A stretch of DNA of 64,000 nucleotides, from contig CAXAMN010021984.1 in NCBI GenBank assembly GCA_963970005.1, positions 685,755-749,754 on the forward strand, in the 5' to 3' direction. A model generated the notes under the pieces. That model made no database searches. It had not been told where the DNA came from and saw only the letters and a list, made by a program, of their open reading frames with translations. Every line of letters starts with the position of its first letter. Within the stretch, counting starts at the first letter, position 1. Both the position numbers and the translations under genes were made by a program. Shown here piece after piece: positions 1-11,560 of this stretch. This DNA comes from Durusdinium trenchii (Eukaryota > Sar > Dinophyceae > Suessiales > Symbiodiniaceae).

Positions 1-70
1 CACCGCTCGCTCTTACATGTCTTGCCCATGTCATACTATGAAGGGCGAGGTTCGGGTGTTGTTTGAAAGC

Positions 71-175
71 GTCCTTGCTCCTAGTAATTAGCGATGCCAG
101 GAGCCGCTAGTAGCTTCTTGTTCCTAGTAGTAAGGCAGGAGCCCCTAGTAGCGTCCTTGCTCCTAGTAGTAAAGC
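71..175. repeat. CCTAGTAG-type short repeat block
   Basis: This block alternates variants of GCTCCTAGTAGTAA, GCCAGGAGCC and CTAGTAGCTTCTTG. The core CTAGTAG and its near-complement CTACTAG make it partly palindromic. The same vocabulary recurs at about 28,580, 29,112, 49,250, 60,964 and 61,185, sometimes on the opposite strand, so it is a dispersed family and not a single tandem array. Confidence 0.75.
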
Positions 176-1893
176 TCTTGCTGAAAACTACTCCCCGTCT
201 TTGACCCGGCACCTCCAACAGATCTTTGAGGCTTGCCACATCGCAGACCTGCTGGGAATCCCAGAGGCAGCAGCAACAAACACAGTCAACATGGACTATG
301 CATATTCATACATATATATAATGCACATTGACATGCAAATTATTTGTTCAGTTTCAAATGCGCATCTCGGTCGAGTCATTGTTTGACATAGTTGAACACA
401 TTTCAACACCGACCAACAGCAAACAACAAGCAAGATCGCAGATCTGCGGAAAAGCATGGACAAGCCCTTTGCGTGTGACTTTCCAGAATGGGATCTTATG
501 TTGAACGACTTGGCACTGATCCTCGTTTAACAAAACTCCAAACATGCCCAAACGTGCCAAATGGAACGTGAGCGTCACCGTGATATTCCGACCAATTAAG
601 CCCCCTGTGCTCATTATAAGCAGCAAAAGATTGGTCCGTCTTTTTGCTCATTATGGCTTTGGGCTTCTTGGGTTTCTGAGGAAAACGTTTGGTCTTGGCA
701 TGGTCCTGGCACCACATCCCTCTGTGGGAGACACACACACAGAGAGAGTGGGACTCCACCTTCAAAGAAGCAAAGGCCGCCAAGCCAAATCAAATGGATC
801 AAATGGGTCATAATTTGGCAGCTCTGTCCGCTATTGTGAGAAACGACCGGGGCACGAAGTCTTCAGCTGTAGAGTGACCTTGCGACAAATACCTGCTTGC
901 AAATCTTTTGTGAGAAGGGGGTGCATGGGGATGCGGCGGGAGGGCTACAAAGCTCACTCACACTTATTGAATGCATCATGGAGTTTAATGGTTTTTGATT
1001 AGCTCAATGAAAACAAATGAACACCTAGTCATTTCAATTCTCAGAGCCATGCAATTCAATTGGACTCTATGGATTTCAACTGGCGGGATGCTTAAAACCT
1101 CCACTTTTCCTGCTTGCTGTCCAAATCAAGTCTTGGGCAACCTTCCTGGGTGGAAGCTTGACTGTGCACTTCAGCCCGTGCTGGCTGCAGATTACGGTGG
1201 TTTCCTTTGCTGCTGTTGCCATGGCTGGTGACTGGAGGAGATCAAAAGGGAGATCACACTCCCGGAAAAATGGCATGGCAAGGAGAAGAAGGTGAAATCC
1301 AGGATGCAGTTCTGCCAGATGTTGAGCAGCCACCAGAAACACCAGCAGGTGCAAGCCCTTCAGCTATGGCTGGGGAAGCACCAAAAGCAGCGCCTGCAAT
1401 ATCCAACCATCTTGACAGTGCCGAGCCTTTGGAAAAAACTCTTAAAGCTTGCTTGTTTTAGTTGTGCGGGATTTTACGTATGCAATGAAAGGGGCAACTC
1501 TGGGGGTTCACTCTAGGTACAACATGTTCTCCCACATTTTCTAGACTGCAGTGTGCCACACAGTTGCTAAGGATGGTGGTATCGGAACAAGGGGACCAAA
1601 GAGTCATCCAAATGCCTGGGATCAGGTGGATTGGCCATACTTGAGAGGAGGGAGACACGAAAGGTAGGACAACGGGAAGAGAAGAGAACGCGAGAGGCAG
1701 GAACAAAAATGCAATGATCGACATGGTGATTTATTTTTTTTTCGGAGGCGACCTTTCGTACATATATGTTCATATGCACTTTAAATGTTCAAACCATGTG
1801 CTCTCGAAATGTTCAAAAAGATTCTTAGGAAAACAAACTTGCCCCATGGCTCAGATCATCGGTGAGCATTGAATCGGAACATCATAGGATTTG
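176..1893. other. No gene recognised
   Basis: Only short open frames of mixed composition on both strands. I found no splice-bounded frame that reads like protein, no RNA gene and no mobile element. Confidence 0.5.
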
Positions 1894-2071
1894 AACTATC
1901 CTGAAACCATAAGAGGCTCACGAAGACGCTCCCCAGGAGAGAATTGACGTGCTTCACAGAACACCTTTCGTGATTCGAATTTCATATTCACTCTTTCTGA
2001 ATGTTCAAGAGGGTTTCAACTATCCTGAAATCATGAGAGGCTCACGAAGACGTTCTCCAGGAGAGAATTGA
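1894..2071. repeat. Two direct copies of a ~54-bp unit
   Basis: A unit starting AACTATCCTGAAA and ending GGAGAGAATTGA occurs at 1894-1948 and again at about 2018-2071, with a few substitutions. Both copies contain GAGGCTCACGAAGACG. The phrase ACCTTTCGTGA also recurs nearby (about 1965 and 2174), so the duplicated tract may be longer and diverged. Confidence 0.7.
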
Positions 2072-2758
2072 TTTTAGAGGGGGGGAGGGGGTCTGAATTG
2101 AGCGATCAATTATTAGACCCGGACGTCCCAACACTTGCTTCGCAAGACAAACTCAAGGTATCCCCTAAAGGGCTACCTTTCGTGACTTCGAACTTGGATT
2201 GAACAAAATAAGAATGATCACAGATCGACAGCAACTTTGAAGCAGCTGTCGCCATCCATCCATTGGATTTCGGAATGCAACATGAAAAAAAAACACTAGA
2301 CCACGAAGCATTAAAGGCTTCAAAGGAGGATTGGAATTTGAAGCTGTCCCAGGTTCATGCTTCGGGCAGCCCAAGTTGCCCAAAGGGATTCTTAGGAGTT
2401 AGATTTTACGAGGGGAGGGGAGTGCCGTGTTTGTGCTGTGTTTTTCTCCATGTGGGAGAGCGAATTGTTTCTGTAAAGGCTACTTGTGGGACTGTTCCCA
2501 GCTTTGGAAGACTCCCACCTCTGTTCCCATGGTCACAGAGTAGTCACCGGGTCTCACCTTCCGATCCTCCCAGTCATAGAGGTCTCCCCAGCAGCTCCGC
2601 AGATCTGTGCCGACCTCCTTAGGAGACGCACGGAGATTCCGGTGTAATCCCTTGTCTTCTACGAGGTGGGTTTTTGTTGGGATCGAAGTCGTTTCGAACT
2701 GCGGACATGCCATGTGCAGGTGTGAAATTTATTGTATTATATCGAAATTCAGCGGCAC

Positions 2759-2854
2759 CTGAGAATGCGGCGCTCGGACACTCCCGCATTACAGTGGCCA
2801 TGGTCTCAACGACCAGCACCCGACTCGACAAACTGGTCACGTGTCTGATTCGAC
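2759..2854 (-). CDS. Candidate internal exon, unknown protein
   Basis: Read on the minus strand, an acceptor AAAAG followed by G opens a 31-codon frame that contains SSRVLVVETMATVMREC and ends at a GT donor (GTGCCG). The amino-acid texture and splice borders fit an exon. I see no motif and no neighbouring exon that joins it. It could be chance. Confidence 0.3.
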
Positions 2855-4053
2855 CTTTTGAGGCCTTTCCCAAGCCTCTTTCTTGTAGAGGAGACCTGTT
2901 GGAGGGAGGGTGCTGGTAGATGGAATCCAACCACGCAACCTCCATCACTTCAGCCACGCAACAAAGGTCACGCTTCCGAAGGGACTCTTTCGCCGAAACA
3001 AATGAGCCTCACCATGTTGCGTGTGATGCAACATCTGGAAGGAGCGTGAATTGGAATTCAGAAGCTTAAGACAGGGGGTGAAGCTTCCTTCTAGGCCCTG
3101 GGCCTCACTGAGGGGAGTCTATAATATGGAAATCGCTATTCAGGTTGCTTCTACAGATTGGACAGCTCGGGATGCACCGTCACATTGCAAAGAATCACCT
3201 GTCTGCTGCCCCTGCACTGCTTGGATGATCTCTAATCTATATTTACTACAGGTTACTTTGACATAATCGACAGGTTTTGACTGATGCGCATCTTAGAAAG
3301 GCTCACAAGCTCATGACACACCGACAAAAAGACTCACACAAAAACTCTACGCAACCTTAGTAATCCAAATATACATTCAACAAAGGCTAGAAGGAAATTG
3401 ATTGGGATGAAACATCAACAACCCGCCACAAAACCATCGAACACCTGCAACATGAGGTATTCATCCAAATGGGTTATTCCTGCAACCTCGGCAAAAAGTT
3501 AGGCATCAGGTCTTCTCCATTGGTGGCCTCAACTGATGAGTGAAGATCCTTTCTTTTCTTTCTTTCTGCGTCTTGGAGAGTGAATTCATTCATTAAGGTG
3601 GTTCAATTGGTTGAGTAAAGATCCCCCCTAAAGAAACGAAACGCCGCACGACACGGCCTCGAAGTCTTGAAGACTCCTCCAGGGCGACGCTGCGTCCGGA
3701 AGTGACCGAAAAGACGACAAAAGGCACAGCCACCGTCCCTCCATGAGATGCATGTTTTGCATGTTTTTTACATGTTAAACATGCATGAACAAATTCTCTT
3801 TCCAAATCCACCGCACCCGAGCGAAAAGCAAATCGCTCCTCATGTATGTGGCATCAAAGTCACCAACCTCGAGCTTCGCGGCGCACGTGCGTACGGTACG
3901 GACGGCCATGACAGGCGTAGAATGGGAGAGACGGGAGCAACAAGTTGTTGGGATGTACAATGATGTACAGCAAGTAGGACTGCATAGGATTCACCGTCAA
4001 GATCCGTGAAGTCTAGGTCGTATATTTTGCTTGGAACCTCCGAGGAAAACAAA
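2855..4053. other. No gene recognised
   Basis: Non-coding in appearance. It includes a CATG/ACATGTT-rich stretch near 3,750-3,785 but no defined element. Confidence 0.45.
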
Positions 4054-4122
4054 CATGGAAGTGGAAAACCACCTGTTTGTCAAGGAACATGGTCATCCAA
4101 GGGGCTATTTTCCACTTCCATG
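4054..4122. repeat. Hairpin with perfect 15-bp arms
   Basis: CATGGAAGTGGAAAA at 4054-4068 has its exact reverse complement at 4108-4122, separated by 39 bp. It could form a cruciform, be the ends of a small non-autonomous element, or be accidental. No target duplication was identified. Confidence 0.7.
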
Positions 4123-4920
4123 GTTGTATTGGAGGATCCTGGATTCATACCTGCTTGGTTGCTTTTGCTTTCCTTTGCATGAAGCAACCAGCTGGTTTTC
4201 ATGAATGATTTTCTTGGTAGGTACCCTACAATAACGGTAGACCCGGTAGACGGAGTACCATCCTATACTTACTTACACTTTTGATTCAGATCCAATGTTG
4301 GGGAACCAGTACAAAAGCAAATCCGGATTTTCTTCTACACGTGCCCAAGTGCCAAGGGCAAAACATACAAAATGAAGGTGGTCAGTTCATGCGCAATACC
4401 AAATGCGGCTCTTCGCCGCACTCAGTTGTGCGGGTGGCAGCTTTCGAAAGCAACGCATCCTAGTGACGACCTTTTCTTTCAAACAAACTTACAATGTTTT
4501 GCCCTGCTTTTGGTCAAACACAACGAAACCCAAGCGCGTAAGTCTTTGAGATCCTGGCCTTCAGCAGTCTTCCCAACACCTGTCAAAAGGGCTCAAAGCA
4601 TTCTGTGCAAAACCGATGAGCCCCTGGAAAGACAATTATAAATCGATTCATTAAGTTGACCCAAAGTTTGGCCCAACCTAATAATGCCCCCATATAGACT
4701 CAACTAGATCATAGTAGATCAAAAACCCACGAGACTGTGAATAATTCCAGTGTTACGAGATGGACTTTATCTTTGTATCCAAACCACCTCGACAGCAAGA
4801 ACGCTACGTACAAGGACTTCAAGAACTCAATTCACTGGCCAGACAAAAGTTGCGCTTCTTGAAACACAAACTCATGTCAACCCTTACCCCCTAGGATCCT
4901 ACATTGGGAGACCTGGGGCT

Positions 4921-5000
4921 GTGTGGGCGGTCAATTTTTCACACCGGGAAGCCTTTATTAATATAAGTTTAAAACGGTGTGATAATTGACCGTCCCACAC
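4921..5000. repeat. 80-bp hairpin element with ~25-bp terminal inverted repeats
   Basis: The left arm at 4921-4945 (begins GTGTGGGCGGTCAA) and the right arm at 4976-5000 (ends TTGACCGTCCCACAC) are reverse complements with few differences, with a 30-bp AT-rich loop. Sequence continuing from the right arm reappears near 55,312 (GATAATTGACCGTCCC...), so this belongs to a dispersed family. Confidence 0.7.
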
Positions 5001-5945
5001 CTGCCACAAAAATTGGACTTGGTAATTCGATCCGCAGCTGACCCTACAGCATTTTTTGCACATCACTAACAATCGTAAACTTTTGTCTGCCTGAAGTAGC
5101 GCTGCTAGAACCCTCTTGAAATGCAAAGGTGCTTCAAAAGTGCTTCAAATGTCCGACCATCTCTGACATGATGATGCAAGGAAGCACATGAAGTGATGGA
5201 ATTGAAAAAACAACATGATGATCGAATCATGTTGAATCCATTTTGCCTGGCCACTGGTCGTCGATTTCAAGGCCGGATGGAAACCCTGCGATCGCGGTCG
5301 CGACCGCATCGCCCATCCTGCTCCGTGGCCCAGCTCGTTCCCTTGCCATAGACCACCTGAAAGAATCACGTGCGACGTTGGGTTTCTACTGGATGAAAGG
5401 CTCCAATGTATTGATTAATTTTAGATTTATAATAGTTTACCTCAAAGTCAACACATCGAAACATCTTACTCCATAGTATATTCCAACATATTCCAACAAC
5501 TCCTTTAAAGGGATTGGCAATGCTTAGAGTGTTGCATTGGCGAAAAGCCACACGGAATGTGGCTCAGGACAACCCGACATGTCACTAAAGAATGCTCAAT
5601 TTCGTCCCGCATCGTCCTGTCGGTTTTAATGGTCACTCAGCATATCGCGGGATACCTCTTACATCCTTTACCCTTAAATCGATTATTGCTGGTTGCAAAT
5701 CCTTTATAAGCATTTTGATGCATTTTGGATGTCTTTAGGCTTGGCGGGCCTAGTGCCAGTTGCTTTGCCTTGCCAGCAACACAATCTTCTCTTATTTTGT
5801 GGGTGCCTCAAATGGAGGTTCCACTGGGTGCCTCGATCGACCATCCAGTGACATGCAGTGACTCCCAATAAGTCGATCGTCCGACGCCATGCGGAGGGCG
5901 GAGCATCCGGAGATGAGGCTCTGAGTGCTCCAGAAAAGGACCAAC
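5001..5945. other. No gene recognised
   Basis: No supported exon, repeat or RNA gene in this stretch. Confidence 0.4.
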
Positions 5946-6180
5946 GCTGAAGGCAATGGTCCACATGGAAATCAAATCGCTAAGGATGGCCATCTGCAAA
6001 TTGCGAGGAAATCCAAACAAGATCAAAAAAGGAAGTTGCTCTCCAGCCTTGACCTCCTTGCCATTCTGCTTAATGGTCTGGATTCTGAAGTAAAGGCTGG
6101 CCTTTCGACGGATCCTGGCCGCGGACAAAAACAACAAGCAAACCATGATTGCAAAGTCGGACCCGAAGAAGAACACGTCC
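5946..6180 (-). CDS. Candidate exon of a membrane protein
   Basis: On the minus strand, an acceptor (ATTGAG then G) opens a 78-codon frame that closes at a GT donor (GTTGGT). The peptide has hydrophobic runs (FAIMVCLLFLSAARI, LPFLILFGF, MAILSDLISMWTIAFS) separated by a basic amphipathic stretch (RKASLYFRIQTIKQNGKEVKAG). That pattern suits two or more membrane segments of a multi-pass protein. I do not recognise the family, and flanking exons were not found. Confidence 0.45.
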
Positions 6181-8090
6181 CTCAATCACAGAAGTGCAAC
6201 ACAATGAACCTCCGTCGCGTGGTCTGACCCATCTCACTGGGGACCCAAGCTGGAGACAAACAGAGGCCAAAAGACATCAAAAGACACAACACCTCTTTTG
6301 TCTCAATCTGTGGCGCGGTCAGAGAAAATGTCTACATAGAAGGGCTCTTGGAATGCTTCACAACCGCAAAAGCATCAAACAACCTTCCAAGTGAGTGGAA
6401 TGTGGCACTATGTGCAATTCCTTTGTATTTCTCGGATGGTTTCCACACACGAAACATCTTGCTTAAACCACCTTGAAGCCTTTTCAAAACTCTTTCCCAT
6501 TCTTTCCCTCTGACCTCGAAATGGCTTAGAACATTCCTCTACGCCTTCACACCACTTCTGACCGCGCGCACACCGTCGAAGACCTTTTCGGTCGGGATCT
6601 CACCGCGACGAGTTTTTGGCACCCCGACTGGGTCTCGAAGGTTGGATCAACTGGAAGGACTGAAGTGAGAATGCTTCCGCAGCTCTTTGGAGGTACCGAC
6701 CTCACGGCCACTGCGGTGATGCCCGAGGCTAGGCCGAGGCGAGGGACCGGCATGATGCACCTGTCAATATGGTTGAGAGTCGCAGGAAAGGAGCAGAAGA
6801 AATGGTCACCTTTATAGCGAATCACGGCAGAGTGAAGTTTAGTTCCAGGGGATTTCTCCGAAAAAGAGGCTGCACTTCGGAAGGCACCTTCTGCCAGGCG
6901 CTTGCTTCATGAAGCTGGGGGAGAGCCTTTTGCAAAGCAAGGCTCGAGCGATTGAGTCTTGAGACATAATTAGCCTACTGATCCAATAATGCATAAATAT
7001 GAATAATATATCCGAATGCAATCCGAATGCACAAGGAGACGCTGAAAACGTCTTTGATTCCTTGGGTCTGTCAAACTCACTGTCCACAAAACTTGGGCTG
7101 AAAACTCCCAGTCTTTTCGCAACCGGAAAAGAATGGTCTATACGTATAGATAGACCTGTCGCCTTTTGTTGGTCCCCAATGTCCAGTAATCAAACAATTA
7201 GACAAGGATGGCCCACATGGAAGGCATGGAACAAACTTGATCCGTCTCATCTTTGCAATCTGAGCTGCACCAAGTTCTTCAGCGCAAGGCTCATCCCCTC
7301 TCTGTGGTACGAAGCGATGGCGCGGACCGCCGAAAGCTCGTCCTCTAAGACACAAAAGAGCAAACATGCGGTGGAGAAATGCACTTTTCTTTCCACAAAG
7401 CAAGGGAAGATTCTTAAACAGACTGACAGCAACGTAGATCAGGATGCATGGCTGCTGCATCAAACCTTTCCGTCCCAAAGCGGGCGGATGGATGGTGAGG
7501 CGGAGTCTTTCACATGCGATCGGTGTGAAAACGAACGCAGCTCCTGCGAGGATCGTCGCTCCTCGATTCAGAGACACTCGGGACCGCTCGGCACATGGGG
7601 TTTTCGGAATGGGTTTTGGATGCGAAAAAAGGCGGTCAAGGAACGACAGGGATGATTCTACTACCCTCAATATAATCATAATTGTATCAGGATTGCGACT
7701 GGTCTGGGATCACATGATTCTACCCTACCTATATAATTAAGTGCACTATGGGGCCATAGGGCCTGGAGGTCGAAGCCACACGAAGAGTACCAAACAGGTG
7801 GGTTTTCCCACTTCTATAAATATTTCAAGTATATATAGTTGATCTCGAGTTTCGCAAAGAGGGAATCTGCTTTGGGGGTTTCAAAAAGAGGAACACAAGA
7901 GGAACCTGGTTGCACCTGGTTTCCACCTGCTCGTGAAACACGTCCCTGTTGGCTGGAAATCGGATGATGGATCTTCGGGTGTCGGCACAAGACTCGAACT
8001 CGAAGTTGCATGCCGTTTTTGTTGGCTTGCAGTAATGGTGATATGTTGTGAGATCTTGGGTCTAGCCTATTACCAGTAACAGTGGATGAT
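6181..8090. other. No supported gene; ambiguous overlapping open frames
   Basis: Positions 6999-7679 are open on both strands for 200-218 codons. Neither translation shows a domain, splice logic or convincing composition. Both are left unassigned. Confidence 0.35.
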
Positions 8091-8115
8091 TATGGTGATG
8101 ATGATGATGATGATC
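8091..8115. repeat. GAT microsatellite
   Basis: About eight tandem GAT/GTGAT units. Confidence 0.9.
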
Positions 8116-8230
8116 AGGTTTCAGGCCTATCTGTAAAATCGTGACTGTTACAGGTACCATAGAACAAACCCAAGTGATTTCACATCCTGTGTTTCTGTGT
8201 TTTCTTTCTCACCACTCCGATTTCAACCAC

Positions 8231-8905
8231 CTGAGATGCGAACCACGTGAACTGCCCCTCCTCGATGTCTTGTCTCAGTGCAGAACACGTGAAGAGTGCC
8301 AACCATGGCCTCAGCTGCAAATCCGTTCGAAGGTTCCAGTGAACTTCACTGTTGTTTCGCCTGTTTGGCACCAGACCGAAAAAGGGCACGACCGACCTGG
8401 CGCCTAACTCGCAAAACTGGTGGATCTGGTCCTTCCGGCAGGTATGCCTTCCCTGTCCGTGCACCGGAGGGTGGAGGCAAAAACTCTTAGATACTCTTCA
8501 CTCCTGGAAATGCCTCCCTACACCAGTCTCTCCTCCGCTGCGCTTCCGGTTGGAGGCTAAGATTTGTCCGTGTATCATCGTGTACTGTATCTGACAAGGA
8601 AAGGGGTCTGTCAAAGAAGAGCACAAGAAGCCAACCAGGACATTTGTTGGTGTTGATGGCAGTCGCATGACGAGCAAGCAGGCATGTTTCAGCCAGAAAT
8701 CAAAGCATCCTTGACTAAGTTGCTCTAGAGTCGATAGGGGAGATGACTGCCACAAAACACAGCAGTTCTTTTCTTCCGGGTAGTGCCCTTCCCGGGTCGG
8801 TGCACCTTCCTTGATCCAGTTTCCAAAACAAAAGTGTGACCATTGGCACATGCGTATACCTTGGATTTGCTTAAGGAACCAAACAAAAATCCCAGGAAGG
8901 GGACT
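8231..8905 (-). CDS. Two candidate minus-strand coding segments, unknown
   Basis: A segment ending at 8231 with a GT donor reads protein-like (includes DIEEGQFTWFASQ). A second, around 8590-8850, has a long open frame including NWIKEGAPTREGHYPEEKNC. Both lie on the minus strand and could be exons of one gene. Exact borders and joining phase are not established, and no domain is recognised. Confidence 0.25.
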
Positions 8906-9077
8906 CACCATGATATTCACCAGGGGAAAATAAGAACCACCCGATCCGCTGTGCACCAGGGTACAACTGCTTCAAACGCAGGCTCTCGCATGATACCCTT
9001 CGCAGTGCACCAGGTGCAACACTCGAAGCATCTAGGTAGCTGCATCCAGGCCAGTTCAGAGTGGCAAACAAAAAACA

Positions 9078-9096
9078 CAAATATATATATATATAT
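9078..9096. repeat. AT microsatellite
   Basis: Simple (AT)n run. Similar AT runs occur near 11,566, 12,746, 13,843, 20,616, 25,708 and 28,396. Confidence 0.85.
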
Positions 9097-9118
9097 GCTA
9101 CCCCCCCAAAACCTACGT

Positions 9119-10580
9119 TTAGTCAGGTGTTTGGGTGAGATGCCTGGTTGCCAGATGTGTTGGTTTTACCAGACAGTCAGAGGCATGATATTGTGATAGG
9201 CATTGGCATGTGTAATGAAAGCAAAAGTTTGTTTCACAGATGAAGGAATGATGTTTGCACAAGACGCACGAGGTTTTACACAATGTGAAGGTTAACGCAG
9301 CAAACAAGAAGAGGCGCGGCATTTTTTGTATCCATTGCGACTCATACTGGGCACTGCGGATCTTCGCCCGCATAAGTGATGACCCCACTGTACACTTTTG
9401 GTTCAGTTTGATCCTGTCCTTCAGATAGCGCCAAGCGCGATCGATGATCTGTGTCCCACCTTTGGTTTTCATCTTCTTGCCTGTGGCGGGGTCTGTGTGG
9501 ACAGCGACTTTGACGTAGGTGGGCTGCTTCCATACCCATTTGCTCTTCACTTTGACTCTCTTCTTGCAGTGTCTGACATGGTCATGAAGGACACCAGGCA
9601 AACGCAAGCGATAGGACTTGGCGGCATCAGAGTGAAGGATGACACGTCGGTCTTGCAGATGCTTTGTGGGCCAAAGGTTTCCACTCAACCTTGCGAATGG
9701 CTCCGTTGCCAGGTGATCGTTTGGCAGACATCATCGGGAGCAATCTCTTCAACAGCAGCGTATCTGGGCGACCACGCTGAACAAGGCCACACCATTGTTC
9801 CCACACCACAGCCTTTTTGGGATCCTCAGCAAGGTCCTTGAGATCTGTGCTCGTGAATGTGGTCTCGTCTGCTTCGATATCCGCCCAACTCTTGCCATTG
9901 CCGAAGACAATGAGTTTCTCCTTTTCCTCAACCCAGGCCTTTCGCAGACGCATCAAGCGTTTCTCCATATCCTCGATGGATTTGTGGTTGATGTGGAGGA
10001 TGCGATGGATAGCCGGATTGGGGACTCGATTGAGTAGCAAGAATAGCAGGGCGCACTGAGTTTGAAGAGATGTGTGGCCAGTACCTCTTCCATCCGTGAA
10101 GAGTGGATGTAGGTGATGCGGATTGATGTAGGCCTGGCAACCCCTTGCACTGCACCTGTGTCTAGGCCCTCCGTCAGGTCGAGGTTGAAGCTTGGAAAGC
10201 TTTCGCTTCTCGCACCGAGGGCAAGTGTGCCCTGTCCAATCATGTAGAAGGCGATCTGCGCAAAGTAGTTTGATCAAGGCATTGTCAGACGCACCAAGGA
10301 AGTCCATCAGCTTTCTCTTCCACGTCACCCGATCCATGCGCTGCATGTCATCCTTGGTGCGCACATAGGGGATACTTTGCCATCCTTGGCTCTTCCTCTT
10401 GGCAGGCCTTTTCAGAACTGATCTCCCCTTTCCTTTCTTAGGGTCCGGAAGAGGGTTGAACTGTGCATCTGGGTTCTTACCAGGCTTCTTCCCCATGACG
10501 ACACTACACGAGTTGAACCAAGAGTGTGAACCAAAAGGCTGCGCAATGACGAGCTGGACAGTGTGATAAGAACATGGCAT
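9119..10580 (-). pseudogene. IS1595/ISXO2-like DDE transposase with a frame break
   Basis: Two overlapping minus-strand frames make one transposase. The first (10580 to 9627, ATG at 10580, or more likely the ATG at 10496) has a Lys/Pro-rich N-terminus, then a zinc ribbon (C120-x2-C123 and C143-x4-C148), a helix-turn-helix-like stretch and the first catalytic Asp in IEADETTF (residue 238). The second frame (from about 9688 to 9119) supplies ILHSDAAKSY (second Asp) and GTQIIDRAWRYLKDRI, where the third acid is Asp. The frames overlap around 9627-9688 and joining needs a +1 shift near the KPLA/KHLQ region. The 189-residue second frame begins with a non-ATG codon, so it is not an independent gene. 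The zinc ribbon and DDE order are typical of ISXO2-like transposases. The frame break suggests a dead copy; an intron or sequencing error is less likely. No clear terminal inverted repeats were found. Confidence 0.8.
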
Positions 10581-10955
10581 TGGCAGAGAGATGAACTAGA
10601 GCCTGTGGAATGATGCAAGAGATTGAAGTGCAACAAGACAGAGCCGACATACAGGCGCGCACCTTTTTATTCGAAGCACAGTTGCTACTAATGTACTATA
10701 GTGAAGCAATGCAACAGTTGAACGTGGCAGCATGTGGCTACAGTCTCACTCATCATGGCCAAGGAATTTCGCAGCTTCGTCATCAGCAGCCCAATCCATT
10801 TCATCCTGCTGGCTTGGCTGAGCTTCTGCTTCTTCAGCCTCATGATCACTGCAGTATATGATCCATAAAAGGCCCAAAAACATGAGACCCTGTTCACTGC
10901 ATCAACACTTTTTTCAGGGTGTGAAGCCCAGGGTACGAAACGCCCGACCACAGAC
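10581..10955. other. No gene recognised
   Basis: Flank between the transposase start and a tandem duplication; no feature seen. Confidence 0.4.
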
Positions 10956-11138
10956 AAGGCACCTGCGGAGACAGCTGGCCAGGCGATGCAGAGGCTTTGC
11001 GCTCAAGTCCTGGGCAAACATTAGTAGCAAACATGCGGCACGCAGACATTGGAAGGCACCTGCGGGGACAGCTGACCAGGCGATGCAGAGGCTTTGCGCT
11101 CAAGTTCTGGGCAGACATTAGTAGCAAACATGCGGCAC
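10956..11138. repeat. Tandem duplication, period 97 bp, ~1.9 copies
   Basis: The unit starting AAGGCACCTGCGG at 10956 restarts at 11053. The copies share GATGCAGAGGCTTTGCGCTC and differ at a handful of bases. Confidence 0.85.
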
Positions 11139-11166
11139 TCAAACTGATGAAGGGAGACCAAGCGAT

Positions 11167-11398
11167 TTGCATACGTTTGCAAACGTTGCGTTTGCAAACG
11201 TTTGCAACACTCCAGATCCAAGACTCAATCCTGGTGACGAAGTCCTCTTATTCGTTTACTATGACATGTCTTCAATTCCTGGTGTTCTTCTAAGAAGTTT
11301 TCCCTGGAATCTTGGATCTTGGATCTTGAGGCTCCTGGATCCAAGAAGTGGAGCGTTTGCAAACGTTTACAAATTTTGTGTTTGTAAACGCAAAAGCA
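11167..11398. mobile_element. MITE-like element with long imperfect terminal inverted repeats
   Basis: The left end is built from repeats of the palindrome CGTTTGCAAACG. The right end (about 11350-11395) carries the inverted counterpart GCGTTTGCAAACGTTTAC...GTAAACGC. The arms pair over roughly 45 bp, each bounded internally by CTCCA/TGGAG, and the interior (CCAGATCCAAG against CTTGGATCTTGG) is also partly inverted. About 230 bp in total with no coding capacity, which fits a non-autonomous DNA element or a large hairpin. Confidence 0.55.
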
Positions 11399-11539
11399 AG
11401 GACTTTGTATTAAGTGTTAAGGCATGATGATTTTAAGGAAGGTACCACCAAAACAACAAGAAAAAGTAGATTTAACACAATAACATTAAAAAAAATATCA
11501 AACACACTGCAAATTCCCATGAATTCTAAGATAATGTAG

Positions 11540-11560
11540 TTTTTTTTTTTGGGGGGGGGG
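11540..11560. repeat. Homopolymer junction, T11 then G10
   Basis: A run of 11 T directly followed by 10 G, then an AT microsatellite. Length is likely polymorphic or error-prone. Confidence 0.9.

Noticed and set aside
1-66. Possible end of a coding exon at the left edge (HRSLLHVLPMSYYEGRG, then stop)
   Set aside because: Only 21 codons before the stop, cut by the window edge, no way to confirm a splice border.
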